64,000 bases of DNA from Narthecium ossifragum (taxonomy: Eukaryota; Streptophyta; Magnoliopsida; Dioscoreales; Nartheciaceae): the NCBI GenBank assembly GCA_963920575.1, contig OY986975.1, positions 22,227,897 to 22,291,896 of the forward strand, in the 5' to 3' direction. The translations under genes and the position numbers were made by a program. The notes beneath the pieces are model-generated. The model searched no databases. It had not been told where the DNA came from and was given only the letters and a program-made list of their open reading frames with translations. This document shows, one piece after another, positions 46,991-58,935 of the stretch (position 1 is its first letter; each line of letters begins with the position of its first letter).

Positions 46991-48747
46991 CCGCGAGACA
47001 TTGCCGTCTGGATTAAACTCGGCCCATGTTTAACTTCAGCCTGGCCCGGATTAATAAGGGCCGGCTTGGATGCTAATCTCCAATGGGCTCATGGGCTGGA
47101 GGCTCATGGGCCAATCTATCTAAGGTTTAATAAGCTCGAGTCCATTCGCATATAGATCCTAAACTGCACTGGTGACAAACTATAAAAGATCAATCTATAA
47201 TTTGAACGTCTTTACGAAGAAAATTATGGGAAAAAATTTGTAATTTTAAAGTAATGAACCTATTTTAAATGAATGGGCCTATCTCTAAGGTTTAATAATC
47301 TTGAGATTTTTAAAAAATTATATATATTTTAGATAAAAAATAATTTATGTTAGTGCACTAAATACACTATTGCATGAAGGTTGTAGAAGTGAAAATATAT
47401 AGGAGAATATGGGAAAATAAGTTGTTAAATTGATGAAGGTGATGCTTCAAACTAATTTTGTGTGAACATATGCTCTATGATGAACTTTTCAGGGTATCTG
47501 TACGTATGTCGTGTGTCTCAAGAGGAGCATTGATTCTTTTGTTAGATGATTGGGCCTTGGTGAATAGCTCTCATTTAATTTGTGATGCAATATTGCATTA
47601 TTGGAAGGTTTGAGATATGAGAAAGAACATGCACTATAAGAACTAAGAGTGATAGCACTAAAATAGTGTTGAAGTTGTTATATGAATAACTAAAATAGAA
47701 AACCATGAAAACTAAACAAGAGAAACATCGATATAGGGGGAAAAAAAATCAAAGGATCAATCAATGAATCCAACCATGTTTAGGGTTCTGATCAGCTTTT
47801 CACCAAAGTATAAAGGTTCATGTATTGGCTAATTATTATCAGTTCCATCTCAGTCATACATATGGACCCTTCTTCTCCCTTTTTTCGTTGACCTAAAAGA
47901 TATTTAGCAATTGTGACAACACATATAGTTTCTTTATAGTGCATTCCTTTCAACTTACCATGCAAGTTCTTTGAAACTTTTTATTGTGGAACTATCACCA
48001 CCACCACAAAGGCTAGAACACCTTTTAATTTGCTCACTATTTGTTCACAGCCACTAATGGGGATGATGTATACAGATGCTGTTAATATATACAACATATA
48101 TAGCTTCATGAACCCTTTTCACCAGGGACTAAGTCAAGGGATGATGCCATGAAAGATATATATAGTGGCCAGAGCCATCAACAAGAGGAAAGAGAAGAGA
48201 GGAGAGATGAAAAGATAGTAGCAATAAGGTGTGGAAATGGAAGGGCCAGCAAGTTGGCAAGTATTTTGTTTCTATAGGCTCTTCTTTTGTGGCTCCTGTA
48301 GAGAGAGAGAGAGAGAGAGAGAGAGACGTCCCCTAGAGGAGTTCCGGAAAGAAAGATGTCACATGCATAAAGACACAGGAATCATAGTTCATATCTTCAC
48401 GCTGATGAATTGAGAGGGCCCTTCTTCTGAACCACCAGTACCCTATTCTATTCTCCATCCTCTCATTTATGAGGCATGAAACATGATGTGCCATGCATGG
48501 TCCCATGCATACATGCATGATCTCATGTAAACACTCCCTGTATACAGTCCAATGATTGTGAGTATATATAGAGGTGATCTCATGGATAGAAAGGCATCAT
48601 GATAAGGGATAGGAAAATCTCGGAGATGATGAAAAAGTTCTTGATTTCATGTGGTCTGTGGGGCATGCAAAGGAAACAGCCAAACTAGCCATCATAGTAC
48701 TGAGAACCTAGTTTTCGTCCATTCCTTGGCGGACGCTCATTTGGATA
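46991..48747. other. Intergenic
   Basis: No gene recognised. A (GA)n run sits at 48300-48326. Frames near 48231-48518 are short and overlap on both strands. Confidence 0.4.
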
Positions 48748-48985
48748 TAGGACATGTCTTCAATTGGTACATATTTATCGATTGATTCATCTAGTCTATA
48801 TTATCGATGAATCAGATCAATCAATCGATAGAAATCGACTGATTCAATTTATTAATCATCAAATCGGTAGAACGCTATCGATTGGTTGTTCTAATTCATC
48901 GATAAAACACTGCCGATGAATCAAATACGATATCTACGAGATGTGCAATGTACATGGACACTTTGTATGCAAATCTTTATCCTTT
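48748..48985 (+). repeat. Palindromic-module element, copy 3
   Basis: Modules TTATCGATTGATTCATC, CAATCGATAGAAATCG, CAAATCGGTAGAACGCTATCG and TTCATCGATAAAACACTGCCG, ending TGTATGCAAATCTTTATCC, the same end as copy 2. Non-coding. Confidence 0.7.
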
Positions 48986-50710
48986 ACTTTTGAAGTAGAG
49001 CAGATATCATAGAAATGGTGGAACTCCCCCCACCACAAAGCAAGGACTACTGTCATGTCAACTAAACATTCTTCTCCCATGTTTAGTTAACTAATAGTTT
49101 AACATACTGCATGTTTGTAACATGTGAAAGATGTTTGAGAGGAGGAGGATGTGATGCATTATATTATTGTACCTTTTTTTGATTACTGACATTGATCTTT
49201 GCAAACTGTAAGCATGATCATATGTCAGCTTTCTTATCATGCAATTCCTTTTCAGAAAAGTAAGTGGAAAGCCAATACCAGCAAATAGTGGACACAGGAA
49301 CAGATAGATATATTGAGAGATGGATGAAGGACTAAAGGGCCTCAAAAGATCTTAGCTACCAGGGATGATCCATAACGATGATGCATCAAATGTGTGAAAT
49401 TTTAACACTTTTCAGTGTAATCTGATGGTATATCAGATGTGAAATGCAGCTACTTTCACGTACGGTAATATGATTGTTGCTTCCAATAGCTTAAGCTGAC
49501 TGAAAAAGATGAGTTTGTATTCCTTTGAAAGAATATATATAAGACCACAAGACTCAAACTCCCTAAATCTCTGATAATATCACAAAACCTCCTGAAAACA
49601 AAGGGGGTCGTTGGATATTATTAGACATTTAAGGAGCTTTGTGATAATTTAAGAAAGCAATCTCTGATACCGTGCTAATACTAAAAAAATACACAACTTA
49701 GCAAAGAAGACATTGGTTAGGCAAAAGAAAGAGAGACAAAAAGAAGCAAGAGTTACAAAGCCGTCTCCATGAATATATTATGTTCTTGATGCAAAGAAAG
49801 AGAAGAGAGGCTTCTCTTTCAAATAACCACACAATTCACACATCAGAAATCAGGTTGGAAGTAGACATTTCCTAGTCTTCTTCTCCAAAAACATGCACCC
49901 ATGATAAAGCCATGGCTCATGAAAAGCTTCACTAGTCTATCTACAAAAGCATCTTATAATATCAGTGGGTCTGCTCAACGTCATCAAAGTTGCCTGCATC
50001 CAATTATGAGCAAAGAGGTGTCATGTCATATGCCCTGCTTTCTATTGATCAACTAGTGCATGTAGGTACCTAGCTACTCACTCTCTTAGGTGCATGATAG
50101 GATGGGTTGCACTATTTTCTCATTGGAGAAAGGACTGTAGTGAAATAATGAGAACAGGGGGCCATGAGAGGAGGAAAAAGATGATCAGGTATGTGTGGAT
50201 AATGGTAGTGAAAGATGGGTATCTTTTATCCTCCTTCAATCTCTTTAAACCAGTCTCTTTGTTTCTTTTCCTTTTAGGCTGGAGCACAAAAGCGGCTCCT
50301 AGGAATATGGTCATGGGTTTCATTATATAGTTCCATTCAATTGGTTCTATCTCTGACATGAAAGTGAGTGTGAGAGAGAGAGAGATGATACACGTGTTCA
50401 GGGTTTGTAGTTCTTAGTTGATGCTAATTGTGGGAATTAACCAAGATCAAGAAGAAGATGTTTGCTGCCTTCTTTGCTGTATGTTAGTATTAAGGCTCTG
50501 TTTCTGTTGTTTGATCCAGTTATAGGATATTTATTAGCTTTCAAGTGAATTGTTTGCAGATCTTTAAGTCTTTCTCATATCTATGATTTTAAATTTCGAT
50601 TTGATCTGTTTCTTTCTAACGGTCATGTTTTAATTGAATTTGATTCTACTCTGTTTCTTTTGAGTTCATCGCTGCACTTTGATTTGATTTCTTCTTCTTT
50701 AGATCTCCAC
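48986..50710. other. Intergenic and BEL1-like gene upstream region
   Basis: No gene recognised. Near 49490, AGCTTAAGCTGACTG, and near 49665, CTCTGATACCGTGC, are fragments of repeat-like text seen elsewhere in plant intergenic DNA. (GA)n at 50372-50385. The BEL1-like leader likely begins after about 50380. Confidence 0.4.
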
Positions 50711-50779
50711 ATGAAGGCAATCAGAGCGTATGGGTCCGAAGAACATGTCATCCAAAGCCAAATCACATACGCTCGATGA
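50711..50779 (+). other. Candidate uORF in the BEL1-like gene leader
   Basis: A 22-codon frame, ATG at 50711 and TGA at 50777, begins 156 bp upstream of the main ATG. The peptide contains YGSEEHVIQSQITYAR. The DNA also carries GAGCGTATG and CATACGCTC, a perfect 9-bp inverted pair around a loop of about 35 bases. A splice acceptor (CTGTTACAG, about 50852) lies between uORF and main ATG, so the uORF could sit in an upstream leader exon. Translation is untested. Confidence 0.45.
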
Positions 50780-50866
50780 CAAATTGTTTCAAGGGATGAG
50801 AGATTCGTCGAAGAATTTGTGAATCTAAAATTCTCTCTTGTCTCTGTTACAGGAACACTTTTTTAG

Positions 50867-52603
50867 ATGGCGACTTACTTCCACAGTGCTTCCGAGATCC
50901 AAGCTGATGGCCTGCAAACCCTGTATCTCATGAATCCAGGAAGCTACGTTTCCTACTCCGATGCTCCGGCGACAACCAACATGGCCTTCATGAACTCCGG
51001 CCCCGCCGACTTGATCCCTCCTCCCATGAACCTCCTTTCCCATACACAATCAAATCATCCTCAACACTTCGCCGGCATACCACTCCATTCCATGCCGGAT
51101 TCCAGCTGCCCGGTGGCCATGCAGTGCTCTCCCGACATGCCCATCACCATGCAAGGATTAACTTTCAGCTTGAACATGAGTAACTCCATCAATCAGTTAG
51201 CTCTGCAGGGCCATCAAGGCCTCTCGCTAAGTCTATCGCAGGAACAGCCACCACACGCAAGATCCTACCGGCCGGAACCGGAAACCAGATCGCCAGTGCC
51301 AGAGGAATTGCCGATCTCAAGGATATCAAGCTGCATGATGACCTTGAAGAATGTTTTGATGGGCTCCAAGTACTTGAAATCAGCACAAGAATTACTAGAT
51401 GAAGTAGCCAACGTAGGGAAGGGGATTCACCAATCCACAAAGACGAAGGGAATCAGCTTGAAGAAGGACAAGGATGCAGAGGGCATCATCCATGGCGGCG
51501 ATGAGAGCGCCAAACGCGGCGCAGAGCTCACAACCCCAGAGAAGCAGGACCTTCAGATGAAGAAGGCCAAGCTTGTCAACATGCTTCATGAGGTATCTAT
51601 CATCTCTCCTTTCTCATGAAACCATGAATTCAGAAGAATGAATTCAATGTCACAACATAGCCATTAACGAATTTTGCTGGGATTTCAAAGGTGGAGCAGA
51701 GGTACAGGCAGTACCACAGCCAGATGCAAATGGTGATCACCGGATTCGAAGGGATGGCCGGAACCGGGTCGGCGAGGACATACACAGCCCTGGCTCTGCA
51801 GACCATATCCAAGCAATTCCGGTGCCTGCGGGACGCTATCTCCGGCCAAATCCAGGCGATGACCAGGAGCCTGGGGGAGGATGATTGCCTCGGTGGCGCA
51901 ACCAAGTCTTCGGCCTCCAGGCTTCGGTACATCGACCACCACCTCAGGCAGCAGCGAGCATTCCAGCAGCTGGGAATGATGCAGCACAGCGCTTGGCGAC
52001 CCCAGAGAGGATTGCCTGAGCGCGCTGTCTCTGTTCTCCGAGCTTGGCTCTTTGAACACTTCCTCCATCCGTGAGTGTCATTTTAAATCATCAATTGTAC
52101 ATTAAGCTGATAGAAAATGATGGATTTCATCACTTCAATGCGCTCAATTTTTCAGATATCCAAAGGATTCAGAGAAGCAAATGCTGGCGAAACAAACAGA
52201 ATTAACCCGAAGTCAGGTACTATAGATTCTATATATTTTCATATAGTTAGTTCATCAGGAATCACTTGTATCAAGTCTCGAAATTAATCTTGTGGGTTTG
52301 TGGTTTTAGGTGTCGAACTGGTTTATAAATGCAAGAGTTCGTCTCTGGAAGCCTATGGTGGAAGAGATGTATCTGGAAGAGCTCAATGAGCAAGAACACA
52401 AGGCTGTGAATGAGAAACCATGCAGGACTGATGGTTTCGAAGACTCACTATCGAATTCTAGTGCTCATGAAGTGAGTTGCACATCAAGAAATGGCCAATC
52501 TGATCACCTCCAAACCATGCAAAACAACACCAATGATTCGCAAACACATCCGATGGTCGCTCCGGCGACGACAACATTAGGAAATTTGTATGCAATATGG
52601 TAG
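50867..52603 (+). CDS. BEL1-like homeodomain protein (BLH1 type), C-terminus truncated by frameshift
   Basis: Exons 50867-51592, 51691-52070, 52156-52216, 52310-52603; 486 residues as read. The start [12 protein letters not shown] matches the BLH1 clade. Features in order: GLSLSLS at 118-124, SKY/POX domain from S167 ([14 protein letters not shown]), BELL domain ([20 protein letters not shown]), and a TALE homeodomain at about 345-407 with [21 protein letters not shown] and [15 protein letters not shown]. Residue 384 is Glu where the family usually has Gly (KQTGLTRSQ). BLH proteins pair with KNOX factors in the nucleus and control meristem, organ boundary and ovule identity. The family normally runs past 600 residues and ends with a VSLTLGL box, which here lies downstream in another frame. 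Confidence 0.88.
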
Positions 52604-53042
52604 TCACGATGATACCGAAAACTTAATGCAAATGAGGTTTAAGGAGTGACCATGAGTCTATGAATAGTGGTATGAAGCCTGAGCTGAGGAGATTGACGAC
52701 AGAGAGCTGTTGATGAACGAAACCGGATTCGGAGCATACATGATCGATCGGAGAGATGGGGAAGTTTGATGCTGAGCAGTTTGCGCCGAGGTTCTCCGGC
52801 AATGGCGTCTCCCTCACCCTTGGGCTCTCTCACCGTGACAGCGTCTCTATTGCAGGAACACAGCAATCTTATGTTCCAAATGGGAGCATGCAACCGGCTA
52901 GAATGCCTCAAAAGAACACTGAGTACTTCGGCAACATCAACAATAACAACAACAGTACTTCATCAATTGTTCATCCTTTGAATGGTTATGAGAACATCAG
53001 CAGCATTCAGAGTAGGAAAAGATTTGCTGCTCATCAGTTGCT
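52590..53042 (+). pseudogene. Out-of-frame C-terminal part of the BEL1-like gene
   Basis: Downstream of the in-frame stop (52601-52603), protein similarity continues in changing frames: ENLMQMRFKE near 52618-52640, SMNSGMKPELRRLTTES near 52657-52707, LMNETGFGAYMIDR near 52710-52751, then from 52756 GKFDAEQFAPRFSGNGVSLTLGLSH and finally RKRFAAHQLLPDYV near 53010-53060. The last frame also runs past the place where BLH proteins normally stop. About four single-base shifts are needed, so this is either a decayed 3' end or local sequence error. Other genes in the window are clean, which argues against general error. Confidence 0.65.
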
Positions 53043-53224
53043 GCCAGATTATGTAACCCTTGAGGTGTTTTTTAAGTGTCTTGTTCTTCTCTTTTCAGTA
53101 TGTGTTGTTTGTGTATTCCTTAGTTTAGAGTGTAGGACGGTGCTTGAATTGCTGCATAGTGATGAGAGATGTAGTGTAGGAATATATACATACATACACT
53201 TCTTCCTAGTGGCCACGATTTGAT

Positions 53225-54004
53225 GCACCAAAGAACACTTCTTGTTCTTGAGGGCAGGTCTATTATTCACAATGAGCATTGATATTTTGAGGCTTAAAGA
53301 TGTTGTTGATCATCCCAAAAGCTTAAGCTGATGAAAAAAAATGATTTTTAATCATTCAAGATTTGTGTTTTAATACGCGCTTTCATGTATGGTCTTGAAT
53401 GATATATATAAATTAAGTCAGGTGCAGATGTATCAGAAAAATGTTACAGAAAATCTATGAGTCTCTGGTGACACCTGGTTGTGATTTTTTAGTAGCTAGG
53501 ATTGGATTTGCTTGCTTTTATGTCATAATGAAATCATTACTAGGGTTTGGTTGAGCAGATATTTGAGGATTGGAACCAAATCCAGAGTATCATATTAAAA
53601 GAGGCAAAGTAGTCATATTAGAGTAGGCTTTGGCTTGTCATGCAAAGGCACCCATCTTCTGGAAAAGTCATGTATGTTACATTTAGTGGTGTTGGCTTTG
53701 GCAGGCAATGTACTATAATATTGCTAAGAAAAGACATGGGAGTGGGTCTTGACTAGTGTTCTTTGTTGAATGGTATTTTCCACATGTTGGCTTGTTGTGA
53801 AGAAGTAGATAAAAAGAGGCATAAGTAGCCTACCAGTATGACGTGGTGAGTGGTGACACCTGTGATGAAGGTAGGATGATGAGTCATGGATGAGCCATGA
53901 TAGCGTCAAGAAGATGTTGTAAGAAGGAAAATGAGTCATGGATGAGACATAATAACATAATAGCGTCGGCAAAATGGTGTAAGAAGTAAAATGATTTACA
54001 TATA
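53225..54004. other. Intergenic
   Basis: No gene recognised. CAAAAGCTTAAGCTGATG near 53317 matches text at 22.7 kb. ATGAGTCATGGATGAG is repeated near 53879 and 53931 (local duplication of about 52 bp). Confidence 0.4.
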
Positions 54005-54295
54005 TGTTCAGGTGATCATGTATATCATATATCGTTTCAATCCATAAATATCTATCGATTGATTCATCTAATTCATTGGTAGTGTTCTACTCATGGATTA
54101 GATCAATTAATCGATAGTGTTATACTGATTTGATGATTGATACATTCAATCGGTAGATATCTACCTATTGATTGATCTAATTTATTGTTAGTATTCTATC
54201 GATGGATTTTACGAATCAATCGGTAATCGGTAGACATCTATCGATTAATTGAAGGACATATACGATAACCATGTACCCAAATCACTATCCTTATA
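54005..54295 (+). repeat. Palindromic-module element, copy 4
   Basis: Modules ATCTATCGATTGATTCATC, TTCATTGGTAGTGTTCTA, CAATCGGTAGATATCTACC, TCTATCGATGGATT and GGTAGACATCTATCG. Right end GTACCCAAATCACTATCC resembles copies 2 and 3. Longest copy, with one extra module pair. Confidence 0.7.
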
Positions 54296-55093
54296 AGAAA
54301 GTACTCATGGTATATATCTAGAAGAAGAAAGTTTGTGTTGTGTCCGCATATATCGTTTACCAGATTTTATATAGAGTATGTTTGGTTTACAACATTGCAG
54401 CATTAAATAACGTTTGGTTGTTTGGTGTGCTACATCAACTCTCTTAGGTGTTTGGTTGGTGGAATCAAATGTTGCATTCATTCGATTAGAAGGGTGCATC
54501 TAGTAGAGTAGAGCGTTTCATGTACGTGTTTGGTTGGGCGCTGCATTATAAAAAATATGCTTTTGATATTTACTAAAATGCCATCACATTGTATTAGAAA
54601 CCGTCTGATGCGGTGATTTCTATGATGCATGTATCGACGGCCCGCGATGCATGCTGATGCCGGGAACCAAACACCTATGGGAACTGATGTTGGATTGCAT
54701 GGTAAGGCCAAATTGAGTGTATTACCCAAGAGCTTGAGCTGCAACCCTAATATAGTAGTATGATGTGTGTCAAACAAATCCATAGATTTCTTAATTTTCT
54801 CCTATCATGGAGTTTTTTTTGTAATATATTATGAAATACTTAAGATAATTAAAGTCATTAGTTTATATTTACAGACTACTTTCCTAAGTTCTATTGTTGG
54901 CTCTGTACTCGGGTCCTAACTTTGGATCCGATAGGGCCACTAACTACATTCAAGAATTCAAGCATCCGAGAAAAGTACTGACGTGGACAAATTTGGATTC
55001 GGATCTTTCATGGATCCGACCCGTTTATACATCCTACAGTGGGACTGTGGAAGGCCCGTTGTCCCTGGTCTCTGGTAAAAGACCCCATCGGCC
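54296..55093. other. Intergenic and HDAC promoter
   Basis: 54370-54700 is rich in GTTTGGTT / CCAAACA text typical of Tourist-type MITE ends, but no matched TIR pair was fixed. The HDAC leader probably begins after about 55000. Confidence 0.35.
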
Positions 55094-57700
55094 ATGGCCC
55101 ATGGCTGCTACATGGGTTCTTCTCCTCCTCCGCCTCCTCCATCTCAATCCGGTGATCTCATCCATGTCTTCTGGAGCGATGGCATGCTCGCCCACGACGC
55201 CGGTTCCGGTGTTTTCGACACGGGCATGGACCCTGGCTTCCTCGAGGTGCTCGAGAAGCACCCCGAGAACGCCGACCGGGTGAGAAACATGGTCTCCATC
55301 CTCCGGCGCGGACCCATCTCGCCCTTCATCTCCTGGCACGAGGGGAGGCCTGCCAATGTCTCGGAGCTCCTCTCCTTCCACACCCATGGTGCTTCCTCGA
55401 CTGGATTTTCTCAATCATTTGCTTTTAAGTCTTCTATTAAATCATCCGTATACTCTAATCAAAAAAGCTAATTGGTACCTCTAATTTTACTGAATTGCTG
55501 TCTTGATATGTTCAAAAACCAATCTTGGTGTTAGTTTTTTGGCGAAATGAGGTACTTTGGAGAAGTTTGTAGACACATTTTGGTTGATTAATGAGAAATA
55601 TAATGGGTAGGCCTAATTTTTTAGTAGATTGTTGTTTGGAATGTTCAAGTACCATTATTGGTTTACGGTTTGTATTGTGGATAATTGGAGCATAAGAGGT
55701 AGGTTTGGAAGGATCTAAATTCGTAGATAGACGTTGGGTTATTTTAGTTCTATGAAGATGGATTTAAGCTTAGAAAAAAAGGGAATATATACTCTGCTTT
55801 AAGAGTTTCTCATTTACTCAATTTGGTGTAATTTTACTGTTTTTTTCTGCACTCACTCATGGAATTTGTTCTTGTATGATTAAATTTGATTAGCATCCGT
55901 CAGCTATTTGATTGACTTTGTATTTCAGTGTTCATTTTTCTATAACGGCTTCAAATAGCTAAAAGACTGGAAAACAAAATTAATTTGTATTGGAATACAT
56001 TACAAACTGCTAGTCATACTTATTATGCTTTTTTTCTAACCCATTTCTCTTTCATGTAATGTGGAAAAGTAGTTTCAGTCCAGAAAAAAAATTCCATTGT
56101 CGATGCCATTGATGTGCATTTCCTTTCAAAGAATCTACGTGTAGATTATGCATGATGAATACATATTTTAAAATCTCCCGCCTCATATGTTAGTTGCAAA
56201 TAAAGCTTTCTTGAAGCCCAAAGATTAGATGCTTGCTAAATCTTAAGTATCCTGCGGATTCTAATAGGAATTAATTATAGGAAGATCGGTGAGAGAGGTA
56301 CATTTTCCTAATACATAAAGTCCAACCAAACAAACATATTCCAAGTACTGTGCCAAGTCAACCATGTAATTGCCCTGTTGCTCTAGATAATCTAAGATGC
56401 TGGTCATACTATTACTTATTTCAGAAGTTGAATTTTCATTTTATGTGATACTTGTACACTTATGGTTATGCGGGATGATGTTCGACTAGACGAAATGAAA
56501 TGTCTGTGGCTTAAGTTACCTGCAATTTATGATCACTATTGATTTGTACCAAATCTTTATTGACAGAATACATTGAGGAACTTGTACAAGCCAATGATGC
56601 TGGAGGCAAAACTCTATGTGCTGGCACTTTCTTGAACCCTGGTTCATGGGATGCTGCACTTCTTGCCTCTGGAACTACTTTATCAGCAATCAGGCATATT
56701 TTAGATGGCCATGGGAAGCTTGCATATGCACTTGTTCGTCCACCAGGTCACCATGCACAACCATCACAAGCTGACGGCTATTGCTTTTTAAACAATGCTG
56801 GTCTAGCAGTTCAACTTGCTTTAAATTCCGGATGCAACAAGGTTGCTGTCATTGACATTGATGTCCACTATGGCAACGGAACTGCCAAAGGTTTCTATCG
56901 CTCCAATAATGTTCTTACAATCTCCCTTCACATGAATCATGGTTCTTGGGGTCCATCGCATCCACAGAGTGGCAACATTGATGAACTTGGTGAAGGTGAT
57001 GGCTATGGATACAATCTAAATATACCCTTACCCAATGGAACAGGGAATGAAGGGTATGCTTATGCAATGAGTGAATTAGTCATTCCAGCTGTGCAGAAAT
57101 TTGAACCGATGCTCATCGTTTTGGTTGTTGGCCAAGATTCTAGTGCGGTAAGTTCTCCATTGGCCTTAATATAGAGTACCCCACTCACTTTCGCTATGCT
57201 TTTAGAATATTAGTGAAAGAGCAAGTAGTCTGTCAAGATGGTACCATTTGCTTCTGTAACCTGCTGGTTCTGAAGACAATATTTTTGTCTAGCTGCAGCT
57301 ATATCTATTTTCCTGTTATTCATGACAAGATGTTATTGCCATCTGATTTCCTCTCACCGAAACAGCATTAGTTTAACGTCTTTTTTTGATTCAGTTCGAT
57401 CCGAATGGAAGGCAATGCCTGACAATGCAAGGTTACAGGGCAATCGGCAAAACCGCACGTAGGTTGGCTGATAGTCGTCATGCAAACGGTCGCCTTCTGA
57501 TTGTACAGGAAGGAGGCTATCATTTAACATACTCGGCATATTGCCTCCATGCGACTCTGGAAGGCATCCTTGATCTTGAGGACCCACTACTGGTTGACCC
57601 CGTTGCTTATTATCCTGAAGATGCCGCTTTTCCAGCCAAAGTTGTGGATCAAATCAGGCAATACTGGAAGGATAACATCCCACTCTTGAAAGGAATCTGA
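55094..57700 (+). CDS. HDA8: Histone deacetylase, class II RPD3/HDA1 family, HDA8-like
   Basis: Three exons: 55094-55388, 56567-57147, 57395-57700; 393 residues. It removes acetyl groups from lysines with a Zn-water centre. The catalytic His pair is H160-H161 (RPPGHHA), Zn ligands are D197, H199 (DIDVHYGNGT) and D289 (GQDSSA), and the transition-state Tyr is Y334 (EGGYHL). The N-terminus HVFWSDGMLAHDAG and FISWHEGRPANVSEL, length and lack of extra domains match Arabidopsis HDA8. The first intron is 1.18 kb and splits a Glu codon (CAT G|AA TAC). Substrate and location cannot be read here. ATG at 55112 is an alternative start. Confidence 0.93.
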
Positions 57701-58144
57701 AGAGGTATGCTCTAATAGATTTTTGGACAGCTAAATCCTGTTATGGAGTCTTGTAGGTTACTGAATGATTTCTGGTGCACATTGCATGGCTCCTGAAAGG
57801 AGAAGAAATGCAGAAACCTTTGACTGTGTAGAGACTGAGTGGATGTTGTTTCTATTAATCCAGAGAATCAATTATTTATGGAGAAAGTAATGAATCTTGT
57901 ATCAGTGTTTGTGAAGAATCACTTTGTGCAAATTATGATGTTTGATTAGATGTTCTTGGATGATGTTGATTAATGAAATTGTGATTGGTATGACATTTGA
58001 AAAAGATCGTTCGAGCCGATTTTTGTATTCGGTTAAAAAGTTATTTGTTTAGTTGTATTCACCTAAGCCTGAAAATGGTAAGTCTACTTCTTTTGCAGCT
58101 AGTTATTTGTTGGCTAATTATTTAGGGTTTTTTTTTCCATATAT
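57701..58144. other. HDAC 3' flank
   Basis: Likely 3' UTR and intergenic sequence; no other feature seen. Confidence 0.4.
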
Positions 58145-58345
58145 ATATACTAGTTATGCCCTTGTCACTTGGCATGGTAACCACCAACCCCACCCTAATA
58201 ACCAGCTAATAACTCCCTCGCATTAAACCCCCTCAATCTAGGATTATCATGCCACATAGGCTCCACCTAAGACATTTTTGTCACGTAGGACAACATGATG
58301 GTTAACTTATAACCATCATGCGATATTATGATGATATGTATATAT
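58145..58345. repeat. Dispersed repeat, copy 2 (partner at 10.57 kb)
   Basis: Same ordered blocks as 10568-10790, including ACCAACCCCACCCTAATAA, GATTATCATGCCACATAGG and GATGGTTAACTTATAACCAT. Ends near ATATATAC on both sides, which may be a TA-rich target preference. Confidence 0.75.
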
Positions 58346-58935
58346 ATACCCTCTAAAAATACTCATTTTTGTATACGCCCTTGTGAATAATAAATTGCAC
58401 ATAAGTTATTTCTTTAGTTATAATCACCTAAATCTGAAATGGTAAGTTTACTTCTTTTGCAGCTAGTTAGTTGTTTAGATTTAAGTTTGCTAAAAGTTTT
58501 ACATTTTTTTTTTCATATATAACCTTTGAAAATACTCAATGGTAAAATTTTTTTGCCCCCCTCCCAAAAGCTCATTAATTTATGAGATATTACGTATATA
58601 TGCAAAACTATTTCAATTAAGAACATATATACCTGCAAAAAAATCCAAAAAATTTATCGAGTACAATATGGTTTGGTTAACGACTGGTCTAATCCTTGCC
58701 TTCCAATGTGGATCCAACGGTGCGTCATTGGATAGGGCCATTTGATCCCCTGTGGGGCGCCCACCCACGCGAACACCCATCGCTTTCTTTTTTCGCACGC
58801 CACGTATCTAACTTAGCCGTTAAGAAAAAAGCCCTTTTCTTCTTATTTCCTTCCCCTTTTCCTTCCAAAAAATAGCGTACGAAACCCTCGTCTCCTCCCT
58901 CTTGTGCCTCTGATCTCCATTGGATCTCCACAGCC

